Shown here piece by piece: positions 43,964 through 52,363 of a stretch of DNA of 64,000 nt (positions are counted from its first letter, which is position 1; each line of letters begins with the position of its first letter). The stretch lies in NCBI RefSeq assembly GCF_001280085.1, contig NZ_LGED01000114.1:62001-126000 (forward strand), written 5' to 3'. The notes under the pieces were generated by a model that was not told the origin of the DNA, searched no databases, and worked only from the letters and a program-made list of their open reading frames with translations. The DNA comes from Saccharothrix sp. NRRL B-16348. GTDB lineage: Bacteria > Actinomycetota > Actinomycetes > Mycobacteriales > Pseudonocardiaceae. The translations under genes were made by a program, and so were the position numbers.

Positions 43964-44185
43964 CCGTGACCGCCGTCGGGCCCAAGTTCGGCGAGCACGG
44001 TAACAGCAGCCGGAGTCCGGCGCTGCCCCGATCGGAGGCATACCGCGACGACACCTCCCGAGTGGTTCAAATGATATTTCCCCCCATCGAGGCGGGCTGG
44101 GCAACATGTCAAACGCTTTAGTCGGGAGATTTCGGGTTCGGCGACCGGCTACAGCGCGCTCTGCGTCGTCTAGAGACTGGGGGTC

Positions 44186-44950
44186 GTGACCATGCAGGTG
44201 CAGATTCTCGGTGCTGTCGCCCTCGCACGTGAGGATCGTCGGATGGGTGTGGCCGCTCGTCAGGTGCGCACCCTGCTCGCGCTGCTGGCGCTTTCACCGG
44301 GCACCCCCGTTCCGTTCGACCAGTTGGTCGAGGAATTGTGGGCGGGTAAACAGATGGGAAACGCCCGCAACGCGCTGCAGGCGAATGTGGTGCGGCTGCG
44401 CAAACTGCTGGAGCAGTTCGCCGACGTGCCGGGCGACTGCCTGGTCCGCACGGTGAGCAGCGGCTACGTGCTCGACCTGCCCGCCGCGGCGGTCGACGCG
44501 CACCTGTTCCGCGAACTGGCCGACCGCGGTTCGGCGCTCGTGCTGCAACGCCCCGACGAAGCGATCGACCTGCTGGAACGCGCCCTGCGGCTGTGGCACG
44601 GACCGGCGCTGTTCGACGTGAGCGACGGCCTGCGGTTCCGCATCGAGGCCGCCCGGCTCGACGAGCGCAGGCTCAGCGCCCGCGAGGACCTCATCGCGGC
44701 CAAGCTCGCCAACGGCGAGGACCGCGGCGTCGTGTCCGAGCTCAAGCAGCTCGCGGCCGAGTACCCGGAGCGGGAGCGGTTCAGCGAGCAGCTGATGGTC
44801 GCGCTCTACCGCAACGGCAGGCAGACGGAGGCGCTGGACGTCTTCCACCACACGCGCAGGCGCCTGGCGAGCGAGCTCGGGTTGGAGCCCGGCCGCGCGA
44901 TGCGACGGCTCTACCAGGCGATCCTCGTCCACGACCAGGTACTGCTGTAG
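44186..44950 (+). CDS. SARP-family regulator (first of tandem pair)
   Basis: 254 residues. It has an N-terminal OmpR-like DNA-binding domain (MQVQILGAVALAREDRRMGV, ARQVRTLLALLALSPGTPVP, ALQANVVRLRKLLEQ) and a bacterial transcriptional activator domain (about 100-250, PAAAVDAHLFRELADRGSAL, ELGLEPGRAMRRLYQAIL). This is the minimal SARP layout of pathway-specific activators. The GTG at 44186 or ATG at 44192 can start it. It sits 8 bp upstream of a second SARP gene and immediately before the PKS operon, which it very likely activates. Confidence 0.92.
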   Translation: MTMQVQILGAVALAREDRRMGVAARQVRTLLALLALSPGTPVPFDQLVEELWAGKQMGNARNALQANVVRLRKLLEQFADVPGDCLVRTVSSGYVLDLPAAAVDAHLFRELADRGSALVLQRPDEAIDLLERALRLWHGPALFDVSDGLRFRIEAARLDERRLSAREDLIAAKLANGEDRGVVSELKQLAAEYPERERFSEQLMVALYRNGRQTEALDVFHHTRRRLASELGLEPGRAMRRLYQAILVHDQVLL

Positions 44951-44958
44951 GAGGCGAA

Positions 44959-45723
44959 GTGCTCGAGTTCCGGGTCTTGGGGCCGGTCGAAGTGCTCCAC
45001 GACGGGCAGGAGGTGCCGCTGGACGGGTCGAAACCGCGCACCGTCCTCACCGCGTTGCTGCTCGCCGACAACGGCGCTGTCTCCGACACCCAGATGAGCG
45101 ATTTCCTGTGGGGTGACCACCCGCCCGCCACGTTCAACGCGCAGATCTACACCTACGTCTCGCGATTGCGCAAAACGCTGCGGCGGGAGGTCGGCATCAC
45201 CCGCCGTTCCCGCGGCTACGAATTGCGGCTCACCGAGTGCGCGTTCGACCTGCGTGAATTCGAGGAGCAGGCGGCGCAGGGCCAGACCGCGCTCGCCGCG
45301 GGCCAGTACGAGGAGGCGGCCCGGCTGCTGCGGGCGGCGTTGCGGCTGTGGCGCGGCCCCGCGCTGACGGGGGTGTCGGAGCACCTGGCGGACGCCGAGG
45401 CGCCGCGGCTGGAGGAGGCGCGGATCGCCGCGCTGGAGAGCCGCATCGAGGCCGACCTGGCGTTGGGCAGGCACGCCCAGCTGCTGCCCGAGCTGACCAA
45501 GCTCGTGCGCAGGCACCCGCTGCAGGAGCGGTTCCGCGCCCAGCTCATGACCACGTTCTACCGCTGCGACCGGCAGGCCGACGCGCTCGTGCTGTACGAG
45601 GAGGGCCGCCGCATGCTCGCCGACGAGCTGGGCATCGACCCCGGCTCGCTGCTGCGCGAGGTGCACCTGGCGATCCTCACCGCGGACCCCGTGCTGGCCT
45701 CGCCGCGCCGCGTCGCGGTGTAG
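44959..45723 (+). CDS. SARP-family regulator (second of tandem pair)
   Basis: 254 residues. The OmpR-like domain is EFRVLGPVEVLHDGQEVPLD, then SKPRTVLTALLLADNGAVSD and QIYTYVSRLRKTLRREVG. The BTAD domain covers about 95-250 (CAFDLREFEEQAAQGQTALA, ELGIDPGSLLREVHLAIL). AGGAGG at 44949-44954 fixes the GTG start and overlaps the stop of the first SARP. The pair has diverged clearly, so the two may bind different sites, consistent with the different repeat boxes before the two PKS operons. Confidence 0.92.
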   Translation: MLEFRVLGPVEVLHDGQEVPLDGSKPRTVLTALLLADNGAVSDTQMSDFLWGDHPPATFNAQIYTYVSRLRKTLRREVGITRRSRGYELRLTECAFDLREFEEQAAQGQTALAAGQYEEAARLLRAALRLWRGPALTGVSEHLADAEAPRLEEARIAALESRIEADLALGRHAQLLPELTKLVRRHPLQERFRAQLMTTFYRCDRQADALVLYEEGRRMLADELGIDPGSLLREVHLAILTADPVLASPRRVAV

Positions 45724-45739
45724 CGCGGGCGAGGGGCCG

Positions 45740-45769
45740 TATAGCCCGCCGCATAGGCCGCATATAGCC
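45740..45769 (+). promoter_or_regulatory. SARP-type heptamer repeats before ACP-KS operon
   Basis: Heptamers TATAGCC (45740), CATAGGC (45752) and TATAGCC (45763) stand in direct orientation at 12- and 11-bp spacing, 55 bp before the ACP start. SARPs bind heptamer repeats at about one helical turn next to the -10 element. Confidence 0.55.
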
Positions 45770-45824
45770 CCGAAAAGCATTCTGGGAACCGGTAGGCAGA
45801 AACCCGTGTTCCCGGAGGTGCCCA

Positions 45825-46088
45825 GTGACCAGTTCGGTGCAGATCGACGCGGACGGCAAGGCGAAGATCAAGGAGATCGTGTCGGAAATCCTCGAGATCG
45901 ACGCCGAGGAGATGACCGACACGAGCCTTTTCAAGGAGGACCACGACGCCGACTCGCTCGGCGCCATCGAGATCCTGTCGGCGCTGGAGCGCACGTTCGG
46001 CGTGGAGATCGACCAGGCCGAGCTGACCCGGATGGTCAACCTCGAGGGCGTCATCGCGGTCGTCGCCGAAGCGCAAGCCGCCAAGTAA
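45825..46088 (+). CDS. Acyl carrier protein of the type II PKS
   Basis: 87 residues with a standard ACP fold: KIKEIVSEILEIDAEEM, then EDHDADSLGAIEILSALERT with Ser44 as the phosphopantetheine attachment site, and a C-terminal helix. It carries the growing chain for the ketosynthase encoded 43 bp downstream. CCGGAGGTG lies before the GTG start. Being the first gene after the SARP boxes, it heads the PKS operon. Confidence 0.93.
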   Translation: MTSSVQIDADGKAKIKEIVSEILEIDAEEMTDTSLFKEDHDADSLGAIEILSALERTFGVEIDQAELTRMVNLEGVIAVVAEAQAAK

Positions 46089-46131
46089 CCGGTTCCCGTC
46101 GAGCGGTCCGGCACCGGACTTGGAGGACACG

Positions 46132-47364
46132 ATGCACGACGGAGGGCGGCAGCCGCGCCGGGTGGTGATCACGGGACTTGGCGTGGTCACCAGCATCGGC
46201 ATCGGCGTCACCGAGTTCCTGGCGGGCCTGCGCGAGGGTCGCAGCGGGATCACGCCCATCACCTCGTTCGACACCACCGGCTTCAGCCACGCCAACGGCG
46301 CCGAGGTCACCGACTTCGACCCGGCCGCGTGGCTGGAGCGGGTGGACCCCGACGAGCTCGGCCGGGCCGGGCAGTTCTCCGCCGCCGCGGCGCGGATGGC
46401 CGTCGGCGACGCGGGCCTCACGCTGGACGAGCTGCGCGGCAAGCGGGCCCTGGTGTCCGTCGGCACGACCGACGCCGAGTCGCGCGACCTGGACAACCTC
46501 GTCGCCCAGCAGCTCGAGCACGGCCCCGAGTCGTGGAACCCGGTGGTCGCGCGCCGCTCCACGGCCGGTCGCCTGTCGTCCAGCATCGTGCGCGAGCTGG
46601 CGCTGACCGACGTGGAGGCGGTGACCATCCCCACCGCGTGCGCCGCGGGCAACTACGCCATCGGCAACGGCTTCGACGCCATCCGCGAGGGCGAGGTGGA
46701 CGTCGCGCTGGTCGGCGGCGCGGACGCGGTGTGCCGCAAGACGTTCACCGGCTTCTACCGCCTCGGCACGATCGCGCCGGAGGTGTGCGCGCCGTTCGAC
46801 AAGGACCGCAAGGGCATCCTCACCGGCGAGGGCGGCGGCATCCTGGTCCTGGAGTCGCTGGAGTCCGCGCTGGCCCGCGGCGCCCGGATCTACGCCGAGG
46901 TGCTGGGCTACGGCCTCAACTGCGACGCCAACCACCCCGTGGCGCCGGACCGGGACAGCCTGGCCCGGTGCATCGAGCTGGCGCACCGCAACGCGGGCGT
47001 CAAGCCCGAGGACGTCGACTTCATCTCCGCGCACGGCACCGGCACCAAGGCCAACGACGTCACCGAGTCCGGCGCGATCCGGCAGGTGTTCGACGCGCCG
47101 CCGCCCACCGTGTCGATCAAGTCGATGCTCGGCCACTCGATGGGCGCGGCGTCGGCGCTGGCGTCGGCGGCGTGCGCGCTGGCGATCACCGAGGGCTTCA
47201 TCCCGCCCACCATCAACCACACCGAGACCGACCCGGAGGTCGGGCTGGACTGCGTGCCCAACCAGGCGCGGCCGGCGACGCTGAACGTGGTGCAGAACAA
47301 CGCGCTGGCGTTCGCGGGCAACAACTCGGTGCTGATCCTGGGCCGGTACCGGGACACGGTCTGA
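46132..47364 (+). CDS. Ketosynthase (KS-alpha, FabF-like) of the type II PKS
   Basis: 410 residues of thiolase fold with a complete triad: Cys170 in TIPTACAAGNYAIGNG, His301 in ISAHGTGTKANDVTE, His335 in IKSMLGHSMGAASAL. It condenses malonyl-ACP with the ACP-bound chain. Together with the catalytically dead partner at 49026 it should form the KS/chain-length-factor heterodimer. The ATG at 46132 has GGAGG 5 nt upstream; an earlier in-frame TTG at 46120 overlaps that site. The stop overlaps the hydrolase start (ATG within CTGATGG). Confidence 0.93.
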   Translation: MHDGGRQPRRVVITGLGVVTSIGIGVTEFLAGLREGRSGITPITSFDTTGFSHANGAEVTDFDPAAWLERVDPDELGRAGQFSAAAARMAVGDAGLTLDELRGKRALVSVGTTDAESRDLDNLVAQQLEHGPESWNPVVARRSTAGRLSSSIVRELALTDVEAVTIPTACAAGNYAIGNGFDAIREGEVDVALVGGADAVCRKTFTGFYRLGTIAPEVCAPFDKDRKGILTGEGGGILVLESLESALARGARIYAEVLGYGLNCDANHPVAPDRDSLARCIELAHRNAGVKPEDVDFISAHGTGTKANDVTESGAIRQVFDAPPPTVSIKSMLGHSMGAASALASAACALAITEGFIPPTINHTETDPEVGLDCVPNQARPATLNVVQNNALAFAGNNSVLILGRYRDTV

Positions 47365-48065
47365 TGGTCGACGCCCAGCGGGCGCTGTTCCTGCACGGCC
47401 TGGCGGGCAAGGCGGCGGTGTGGGACGCGCTGGACCTGCCGCAGACCGCCGACAAGCCGGAACTGCCGTGGCACGGCATGGCCGACCAGGCGTGGAGCCA
47501 CGAGCCCGACCCCGGTCGGTTCGTGGTCGACGCCGTGTCGACCGGGCACGACGTCGTGGTGGCGCACTCGCTCGGCGCGAACCTGCTGCTGGAGTGCTAC
47601 GCCGACGGCCGCGTGCCGCCGCGTCCCACGGTGCTGGTGTGCCCGTTCTACCGGCCCGAGCCCACCGACTTCGACTGGCCCACGATCTCCTTCTACCTCA
47701 ACGAGTTCCACCGCACGTTCACCGAGGCACTGCGCGTCGGCGAGACCGCCCGCTTCCCCGAGGCCAAGCGCGAGTGGCTGGCCCGGGCGTTGCGCGACCA
47801 GGTCGGCCCGTACGGCTGGACCCGGTGGTTCCAGACCTACCTGCGCACCCCGTTCCTGGACCTGTCCCGGGTCGACGCGCCGGTGCTCGTGGTGAGCGGC
47901 GTCGACGACATCGCCGCCCGACCCGACGACGGCCGCGCCCTGGCCAAGGCCCTGCCCCGCGGCCGGTTCGAGCTGCTGGACGGGTGCGGCCACTTCCCGA
48001 TGATCGAACAGCCCGACCGCCTCGCGGCCCTGGTCCGCGACTTCTTCGACGAACACTGGAGCTGA
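47364..48065 (+). CDS. Alpha/beta hydrolase (putative thioesterase)
   Basis: 233 residues. The nucleophile elbow VVAHSLGANLLLEC has Ser, the acid is in SGVDDIAARPDDG, and His is in GCGHFPMIEQPDRL. The lid region is Trp/Phe-rich (RWFQTYLRTPFLDL). It is embedded between KS-alpha and the hot-dog gene with 1-bp spacing, so it most likely acts on the polyketide: chain release, proofreading of stalled ACP, or ester cleavage. Which of these cannot be read from sequence. Confidence 0.85.
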   Translation: MVDAQRALFLHGLAGKAAVWDALDLPQTADKPELPWHGMADQAWSHEPDPGRFVVDAVSTGHDVVVAHSLGANLLLECYADGRVPPRPTVLVCPFYRPEPTDFDWPTISFYLNEFHRTFTEALRVGETARFPEAKREWLARALRDQVGPYGWTRWFQTYLRTPFLDLSRVDAPVLVVSGVDDIAARPDDGRALAKALPRGRFELLDGCGHFPMIEQPDRLAALVRDFFDEHWS

Positions 48066-48066
48066 C

Positions 48067-49029
48067 GTGACCACGACGACCGTCTCGCTGCGGCCCCGCT
48101 ACGAGGGCTCGAACATCTGCACCTGGATCGGCTTCAAGCACGTCAACTACATGGTCGAGGAAGCGGTGCTCGACCACCTGCGGCAGAGCGGGTTCCCGGC
48201 CGGCGCGCTCTACGAGCGGCACGGGCTGTGCACCGACATCACCGACCTCGACACCAAGATCCTCACCGCGTTCCACATCGACGACCTCGCGCAGGCCACG
48301 GTCAAGCGGGTCGAGGGCGACGGGCCGCTCAAGCTCCTCGTCGAGCTCACCGTGGACCGGGACGGCAAGACGGTGAAGGCGGTCAAGTCGAAGGTGTCGG
48401 TGACGTTCCGGCTCGACCCGCACGGGTTCGACGCCGAGCCCGCGCCCGCGGCACTGCTGCCGCACGTGGTGGACGCGATCGGCACGCCCGACGCGGCCGT
48501 GCTGGACAAGGTCGGCGCGCTCGAGCCGCTCGCGGTCGGTGACGCCGACCCGCTGGACCTGCTCACGGCCGGCAAGAACGCGTTCGCCTGGGCGTGGCGG
48601 ATCCCGTACTTCTACTGCCACTTCACCGAGCGCGTGCAGATGTCCGGCTACCTCCGCCAGATGGAGGAGATCCTGGACCTGTTCGTCGAGGACCGCGGCG
48701 CGTCGATCAAGACGCTGCTGGACGAGCAGAACTGGATCCCGGTCGTGCCGCACTCGCGGATCACGTTCCTCGGCGAGGCGAACATGGAGGAGACGCTCTA
48801 CACGGTGTTCACCGTGGAGGAGGTCTTCAAGAAGTTCACCTTCACCGCCCGGATGGACTGCTACGTGCTGCGCGACGGCGAGCTGGTGCCGACCGCGACC
48901 GGCCGCATCACGCACGGCTGGGCCGTGATCGAGAACCGCAAGGACTGGAGCCTGGTCGACTTCGACGACCGCCTCATCGGCGCCATCACCGGCAAGGCGG
49001 GTTCGCTCAGCGGGCGTGGTGTGTCGTGA
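48067..49029 (+). CDS. Double hot-dog protein (thioesterase/dehydratase-like)
   Basis: 320 residues with two hot-dog halves. The first begins NICTWIGFKHVNYMVEEAVL, the second has CHFTERVQMSGYLRQMEEIL and IPVVPHSRITFLGEANMEET, typical of 4HBT-type thioesterases. Overall layout recalls double hot-dog proteins such as LnmK, but I cannot claim that activity. Overlap with the next gene (GTGA) places it firmly in the PKS operon. Possible roles are chain release, or acyl transfer/dehydration. Confidence 0.7.
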   Translation: MTTTTVSLRPRYEGSNICTWIGFKHVNYMVEEAVLDHLRQSGFPAGALYERHGLCTDITDLDTKILTAFHIDDLAQATVKRVEGDGPLKLLVELTVDRDGKTVKAVKSKVSVTFRLDPHGFDAEPAPAALLPHVVDAIGTPDAAVLDKVGALEPLAVGDADPLDLLTAGKNAFAWAWRIPYFYCHFTERVQMSGYLRQMEEILDLFVEDRGASIKTLLDEQNWIPVVPHSRITFLGEANMEETLYTVFTVEEVFKKFTFTARMDCYVLRDGELVPTATGRITHGWAVIENRKDWSLVDFDDRLIGAITGKAGSLSGRGVS

Positions 49030-50060
49030 CGGCGTCTCTGGTGGACGCGCTGGTCATCTCGGCGTGGTCGGCGGTGTCGCCGTTCGGGATGGGCTCGGAG
49101 GCGTTCACGGGCGGTGTGCGGGCGGGCGTCCCGGCGCTCGCCCCGGCCCCCGGCGGCCCGTTCGAGCAGGCGGCGCTGGTGCCGGACTTCAGCGCGGCCG
49201 GCGCGTTGGGCAAGAAGGGCACGCGCACCATGGACCGGGTCACGGCGCTGGCCGTCAGCACCGTCGGCCGGTTGCTGGAGGAGTGCGGTCCGGCGCTGCT
49301 GGAGCAGCCCGAACGGGTCGGTGTCGTGCTGGGCACCGGCTCCGGCAGCGTGCAGTCCATCATGGACTTCACCCGGGACGGCCTCACCGGCGACAAGCCC
49401 TACCACGTCGACCCGGCGTTGTTCCCCAACACGGTGATGAACCGCGCGGCGGGGCAGAGCGCCATCTGGCACAAGATCAAGGGTCCGAACACGACCATCG
49501 CGGGCGGCGCGCTGACCGGGCTGCTGGCGTTGAACTACGCGGCGCGGCTGCTGCGCGGCGGGCACGCGGACCGGGTGCTGGTCGGCGCGGCCGAGGAGTA
49601 CTCCGAGCAGCGCGCGTGGCTGGAGTGGCGCGGCAGCGAGGGCACTGCCGGTCCGCTCGGCGAGGGCGGCGCGGTGTTCCTGCTGGAACGCGAGTCGAGC
49701 CGGGAGGGACGGCCGGTGCTGGCCCGCGTCGTGACCACCCGGTTCCGCGGGTTCTTCGAGCCCGGCGGCGCGACGGAGGCGTTGCGGGAGTGCGTGCGCA
49801 CGGCGTTGGCCGAGGCCGCCGTCGACCCGGCGGACGTGGTGTTCGTGTCCACCGACGGCGCCGAGGAGTCGGCCGTGGTGGAGGCGTTGGGCCGCACGCC
49901 CGAGTGGCTGCGGTGCGTGCCGCTGGTGGGCGACACGTCGGCGGCGGTGGCGAGCTTCCAGCTCGCGGCGGCGGTCGCGGCGGGCCGGTCGGGCATCGCG
50001 CTGGTGACCGGCGTCGAACGGGACGGCACGGTCGGCTGCGTCGTGCTGGACCTGCCATGA
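49026..50060 (+). CDS. Chain-length factor (KS-beta-like, inactive ketosynthase)
   Basis: 344 residues of ketosynthase fold. The active-site region reads GPNTTIAGGALTGLLALNYA, with Gly160-Gly161 where the catalytic Cys should be. The two His motifs are also replaced (STDGAEES for HGTGT, LVGDTSAAVAS for the GH motif). All three catalytic residues are therefore absent, as expected for a partner that sets chain length. It lacks the Gln that marks many aromatic CLFs and is short, closer to aryl-polyene and highly reducing type II partners. It is coupled by 4-bp overlaps on both sides. Confidence 0.87.
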   Translation: MTASLVDALVISAWSAVSPFGMGSEAFTGGVRAGVPALAPAPGGPFEQAALVPDFSAAGALGKKGTRTMDRVTALAVSTVGRLLEECGPALLEQPERVGVVLGTGSGSVQSIMDFTRDGLTGDKPYHVDPALFPNTVMNRAAGQSAIWHKIKGPNTTIAGGALTGLLALNYAARLLRGGHADRVLVGAAEEYSEQRAWLEWRGSEGTAGPLGEGGAVFLLERESSREGRPVLARVVTTRFRGFFEPGGATEALRECVRTALAEAAVDPADVVFVSTDGAEESAVVEALGRTPEWLRCVPLVGDTSAAVASFQLAAAVAAGRSGIALVTGVERDGTVGCVVLDLP

Positions 50061-50341
50061 GCTTCTACGTCGACCCGGCGGACCCCGTGTTCGCCGGGCA
50101 CTACCCGGGCTTCCCGATCATGCCGGGGCTGTTCGTGCTCGACCACGTCACGGCGGCGTTGCCCGGCCACCGGGTGATCGGGCTGGACCGGGCGAAGTTC
50201 GTGCGGCCGGTGTTCCCCGGCGACACGCTGACCGTCGAGACGGACCTGACCGCGGAGGAGGACCACGTGCGGTGCGCGGCGAAGGTGTCCACCGGCGCGG
50301 GCACGGTGGCGGAGTTCAAGCTGCGGCTGGTGACGACGTGA
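50057..50341 (+). CDS. Small FabZ-like dehydratase subunit (His-bearing)
   Basis: 94 residues, a single hot-dog with the FabZ signature VFAGHYPGFPIMPGLFVLDH. The catalytic His (His15) is kept, but the Glu expected 14 residues later is Asp29. It is much shorter than FabZ (about 145). It overlaps the second hot-dog gene by 4 bp. Heterodimeric dehydratases are known in aryl-polyene and other highly reducing type II systems, and this pair fits that layout, forming the trans double bonds after ketoreduction. Confidence 0.85.
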   Translation: MSFYVDPADPVFAGHYPGFPIMPGLFVLDHVTAALPGHRVIGLDRAKFVRPVFPGDTLTVETDLTAEEDHVRCAAKVSTGAGTVAEFKLRLVTT

Positions 50342-50790
50342 CGGGCCTGGCGGCGATCCGGGCGATCATCCCGCACCGGTTCCCCGTGCTGCTGGTGGAC
50401 CGGGTGTCCGAAGTGGAGCCGGGCAGCAGCATCGTGACGCTCAAGGCGGTCAGCGGACGTGAGCCGTGCTACGCGGGCGCCGACGTCGCCGACGCGTACC
50501 CGCTGGGGCTGCTGATGGAGTCGTGGGCGCAGTCCGCGGTCCTGTTGACCCGGTGGGACAACCCGAACCCGGATGTGTTGGCGGACAAGGTCGAGCTGAT
50601 CAGCGGCATCCGCGACGTCGTCGTGCACGGCGACGTGGTGCCCGGCGACGTGGTGGAGCACCACGTCCGGCTGGTGCGGGAGGTGGCCGACGCGGCGATC
50701 CTCGCGGGCCACAGCCTCGTCGCGGGACGCAAGGTGCTGGAGATCGGCTCGTTCACGATGGCACGGCGCAGGGCGGAGGAACTGGCATGA
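50338..50790 (+). CDS. FabZ/FabA-like dehydratase subunit (Glu-bearing)
   Basis: 150 residues. It begins [20 protein letters not shown] as FabZ does, but the active-site loop reads [20 protein letters not shown]: the GHFPG His is replaced (Ala48) while Glu61 in MESWAQSA is kept. Alone it should be inactive; with the preceding subunit each would supply one of the two catalytic residues. Start GTG overlaps the upstream stop, and its own stop overlaps the ketoreductase start. Confidence 0.82.
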   Translation: MTGLAAIRAIIPHRFPVLLVDRVSEVEPGSSIVTLKAVSGREPCYAGADVADAYPLGLLMESWAQSAVLLTRWDNPNPDVLADKVELISGIRDVVVHGDVVPGDVVEHHVRLVREVADAAILAGHSLVAGRKVLEIGSFTMARRRAEELA

Positions 50791-51521
50791 GGCGCGTGGC
50801 GCTGGTGACCGGCGGGTCGCGGGGCATCGGGCACCAGGTGGTGGCCCGGCTCGCGCGGGACGGGTTCGACGTGGCGTTCTGCTACCAGTCGAACCGCGAC
50901 GCCGCCGAGGTGGTGGAGAAGGAGGCCGCCGCCGCGGGCGCGGCCGTGTTCACCGCTCAGGTGGACGTGGCCGAGAAGCGCGAGGTGGACCGGTTCGTCA
51001 AGGACGCGGAACGCGCGCTCGGACCGTTGCACGCGGTCGTGTCGTGCGCGGGGATCGTGCGCGACAACCCGTTGGTGCTGCTGAAGGAGGACGACTGGCA
51101 GCGGGTGCTGCGGGTCAACCTCGACGGCACGTTCCACCTGGCCAAGGCCGCGGTGTTCGCGATGATGAAGCGCAAGGCGGGCTCGGTGGTGACGCTGTCG
51201 TCGGTGGCCGGCGTGTACGGCAACGCGACGCAGACCAACTACTCGGCGTCCAAGGCCGGGATCATCGGGTTCAGCAAGGCGTTGGCCAAGGAGGTCGGCA
51301 AGTACGGCATCCGGGTCAACGCGGTGGCTCCGGGGTTCATCGAGACCGACATGGTGGCCGGGCTGGGCGAGGACTTCGCGTCCCGGATGGCGGCGCAGAT
51401 CCCGCTGGGTCGGTTCGGCCGGCCGGAGGAGGTGGCCGACCTGGTGTCGTTCCTGGTGTCGGACCAGGCGTCCTACGTCACCGGCCAGGTGTTCGGCGTC
51501 GACGGCGGGCTGGTGATCTGA
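50787..51521 (+). CDS. 3-oxoacyl-ACP reductase (FabG-like ketoreductase)
   Basis: 244 residues, classical SDR: NADPH motif TGGSRGIG, NxG region SCAGIVRDN, catalytic Ser139 (LSSVAG), Tyr152 and Lys156 (NYSASKAG), then PGFIETDM. It reduces each beta-keto group so that the dehydratase pair can form a double bond. No enoyl reductase is encoded in the visible cluster, so a conjugated polyene rather than a saturated chain is expected. Confidence 0.92.
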   Translation: MRRVALVTGGSRGIGHQVVARLARDGFDVAFCYQSNRDAAEVVEKEAAAAGAAVFTAQVDVAEKREVDRFVKDAERALGPLHAVVSCAGIVRDNPLVLLKEDDWQRVLRVNLDGTFHLAKAAVFAMMKRKAGSVVTLSSVAGVYGNATQTNYSASKAGIIGFSKALAKEVGKYGIRVNAVAPGFIETDMVAGLGEDFASRMAAQIPLGRFGRPEEVADLVSFLVSDQASYVTGQVFGVDGGLVI

Positions 51522-51522
51522 G

Positions 51523-52221
51523 GTGGCGCGCGAGCCGCGGTTCTACTTCTCGTTGCGCAGCCCGTACTCCTGGCTGGCGTACCACGACCTGCTGCGCGAG
51601 TACCGGGACGTGGCGGACGTGGTCGAGTGGAAGCCGTTCTGGGAGCCCGACCCGCGCAACGAGCGCGCGTTGGAGGAGCGGGGCGAGCAGTTCCCGTACG
51701 CGGCGATGTCCCGGGCGAAGCACTTCTACATCCTGCAGGACGTGGCCCGCTTGGCGGCGGCACGCGGGCTGGAGCTGAAGTGGCCGGTGGACCGTGAGCC
51801 GGTGTGGGAGATCCCGCACCTCGGGTACCTGGTGGCGTTGCGCGAGGGCGTGGGGCCGGAGTACATCGCGGCGGCGTACCGGGCGCGGTGGGAGCAGGGG
51901 CGTGACATCTGCTCCCGTTCGACGGTCGGGGAGCTCGCCGTCGAGCTGGGCCTGGACCCGGCCGAGGTGTCGGGTGCGAGCGAGGACCCGGAGCTGCGGG
52001 CGCGCGGGGTCGAGCTGCTGATGGAGATCTGCAAGGACGGCGCGTTCGGCGTGCCGTTCTTCGTGCACCGGTTCACCCGGTTCTGGGGCGTCGACCGGTT
52101 GCCCGACTTCGTGGCGCACGTGCGGTCGAAGCTCGCGCCGGCGGCCGTGCTGCCCGCCTCGTCCAGCGCGGTCGGCCTGGGGCGATCGTCCGACGAAGGG
52201 CACGCGGGCGGCTGCGGCTGA
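51523..52221 (+). CDS. HCCA-isomerase / DsbA-like oxidoreductase
   Basis: 232 residues of the GST-kappa/2-hydroxychromene-2-carboxylate isomerase superfamily. FYFSLRSPYSWLAYHDLLRE has Ser in the place where DsbA has CxxC, and the C-terminal thioredoxin-like part contains DGAFGVPFFVHRFTRFWGVD. Thiol-assisted cis-trans isomerisation is the reaction of the family. One base separates it from the ketoreductase gene, so isomerisation of a polyene double bond is an attractive, unproven role. The last about 25 residues are low complexity. Confidence 0.75.
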   Translation: MAREPRFYFSLRSPYSWLAYHDLLREYRDVADVVEWKPFWEPDPRNERALEERGEQFPYAAMSRAKHFYILQDVARLAAARGLELKWPVDREPVWEIPHLGYLVALREGVGPEYIAAAYRARWEQGRDICSRSTVGELAVELGLDPAEVSGASEDPELRARGVELLMEICKDGAFGVPFFVHRFTRFWGVDRLPDFVAHVRSKLAPAAVLPASSSAVGLGRSSDEGHAGGCG

Positions 52222-52233
52222 TCTTGTCCGGCG

Positions 52234-52342
52234 TTCTGAGCGTTGAATTCACGCGTTCTGAACGTAGGACACGCGCGACGTGAACGTAGGACTCGCGCGG
52301 TCTGAAGGTACGACACGCGCGTTCTGAAGGTAGGACACGCGG
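52234..52342 (+). repeat. 22-bp dispersed repeat, five units
   Basis: Units at 52234, 52256, 52278, 52300 and 52322, each 22 bp (the last 21). Unit 1 has TGAGCGTTGAATTC, units 2-3 TGAACGTAGGAC, units 4-5 TGAAGGTA. The order of unit types matches the arrays at 27990 and 58178. The array lies between the PKS operon and the Gfo/Idh/MocA gene. Confidence 0.88.
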
Positions 52343-52363
52343 TGAAGCGGTTAAGCTTTTGAG

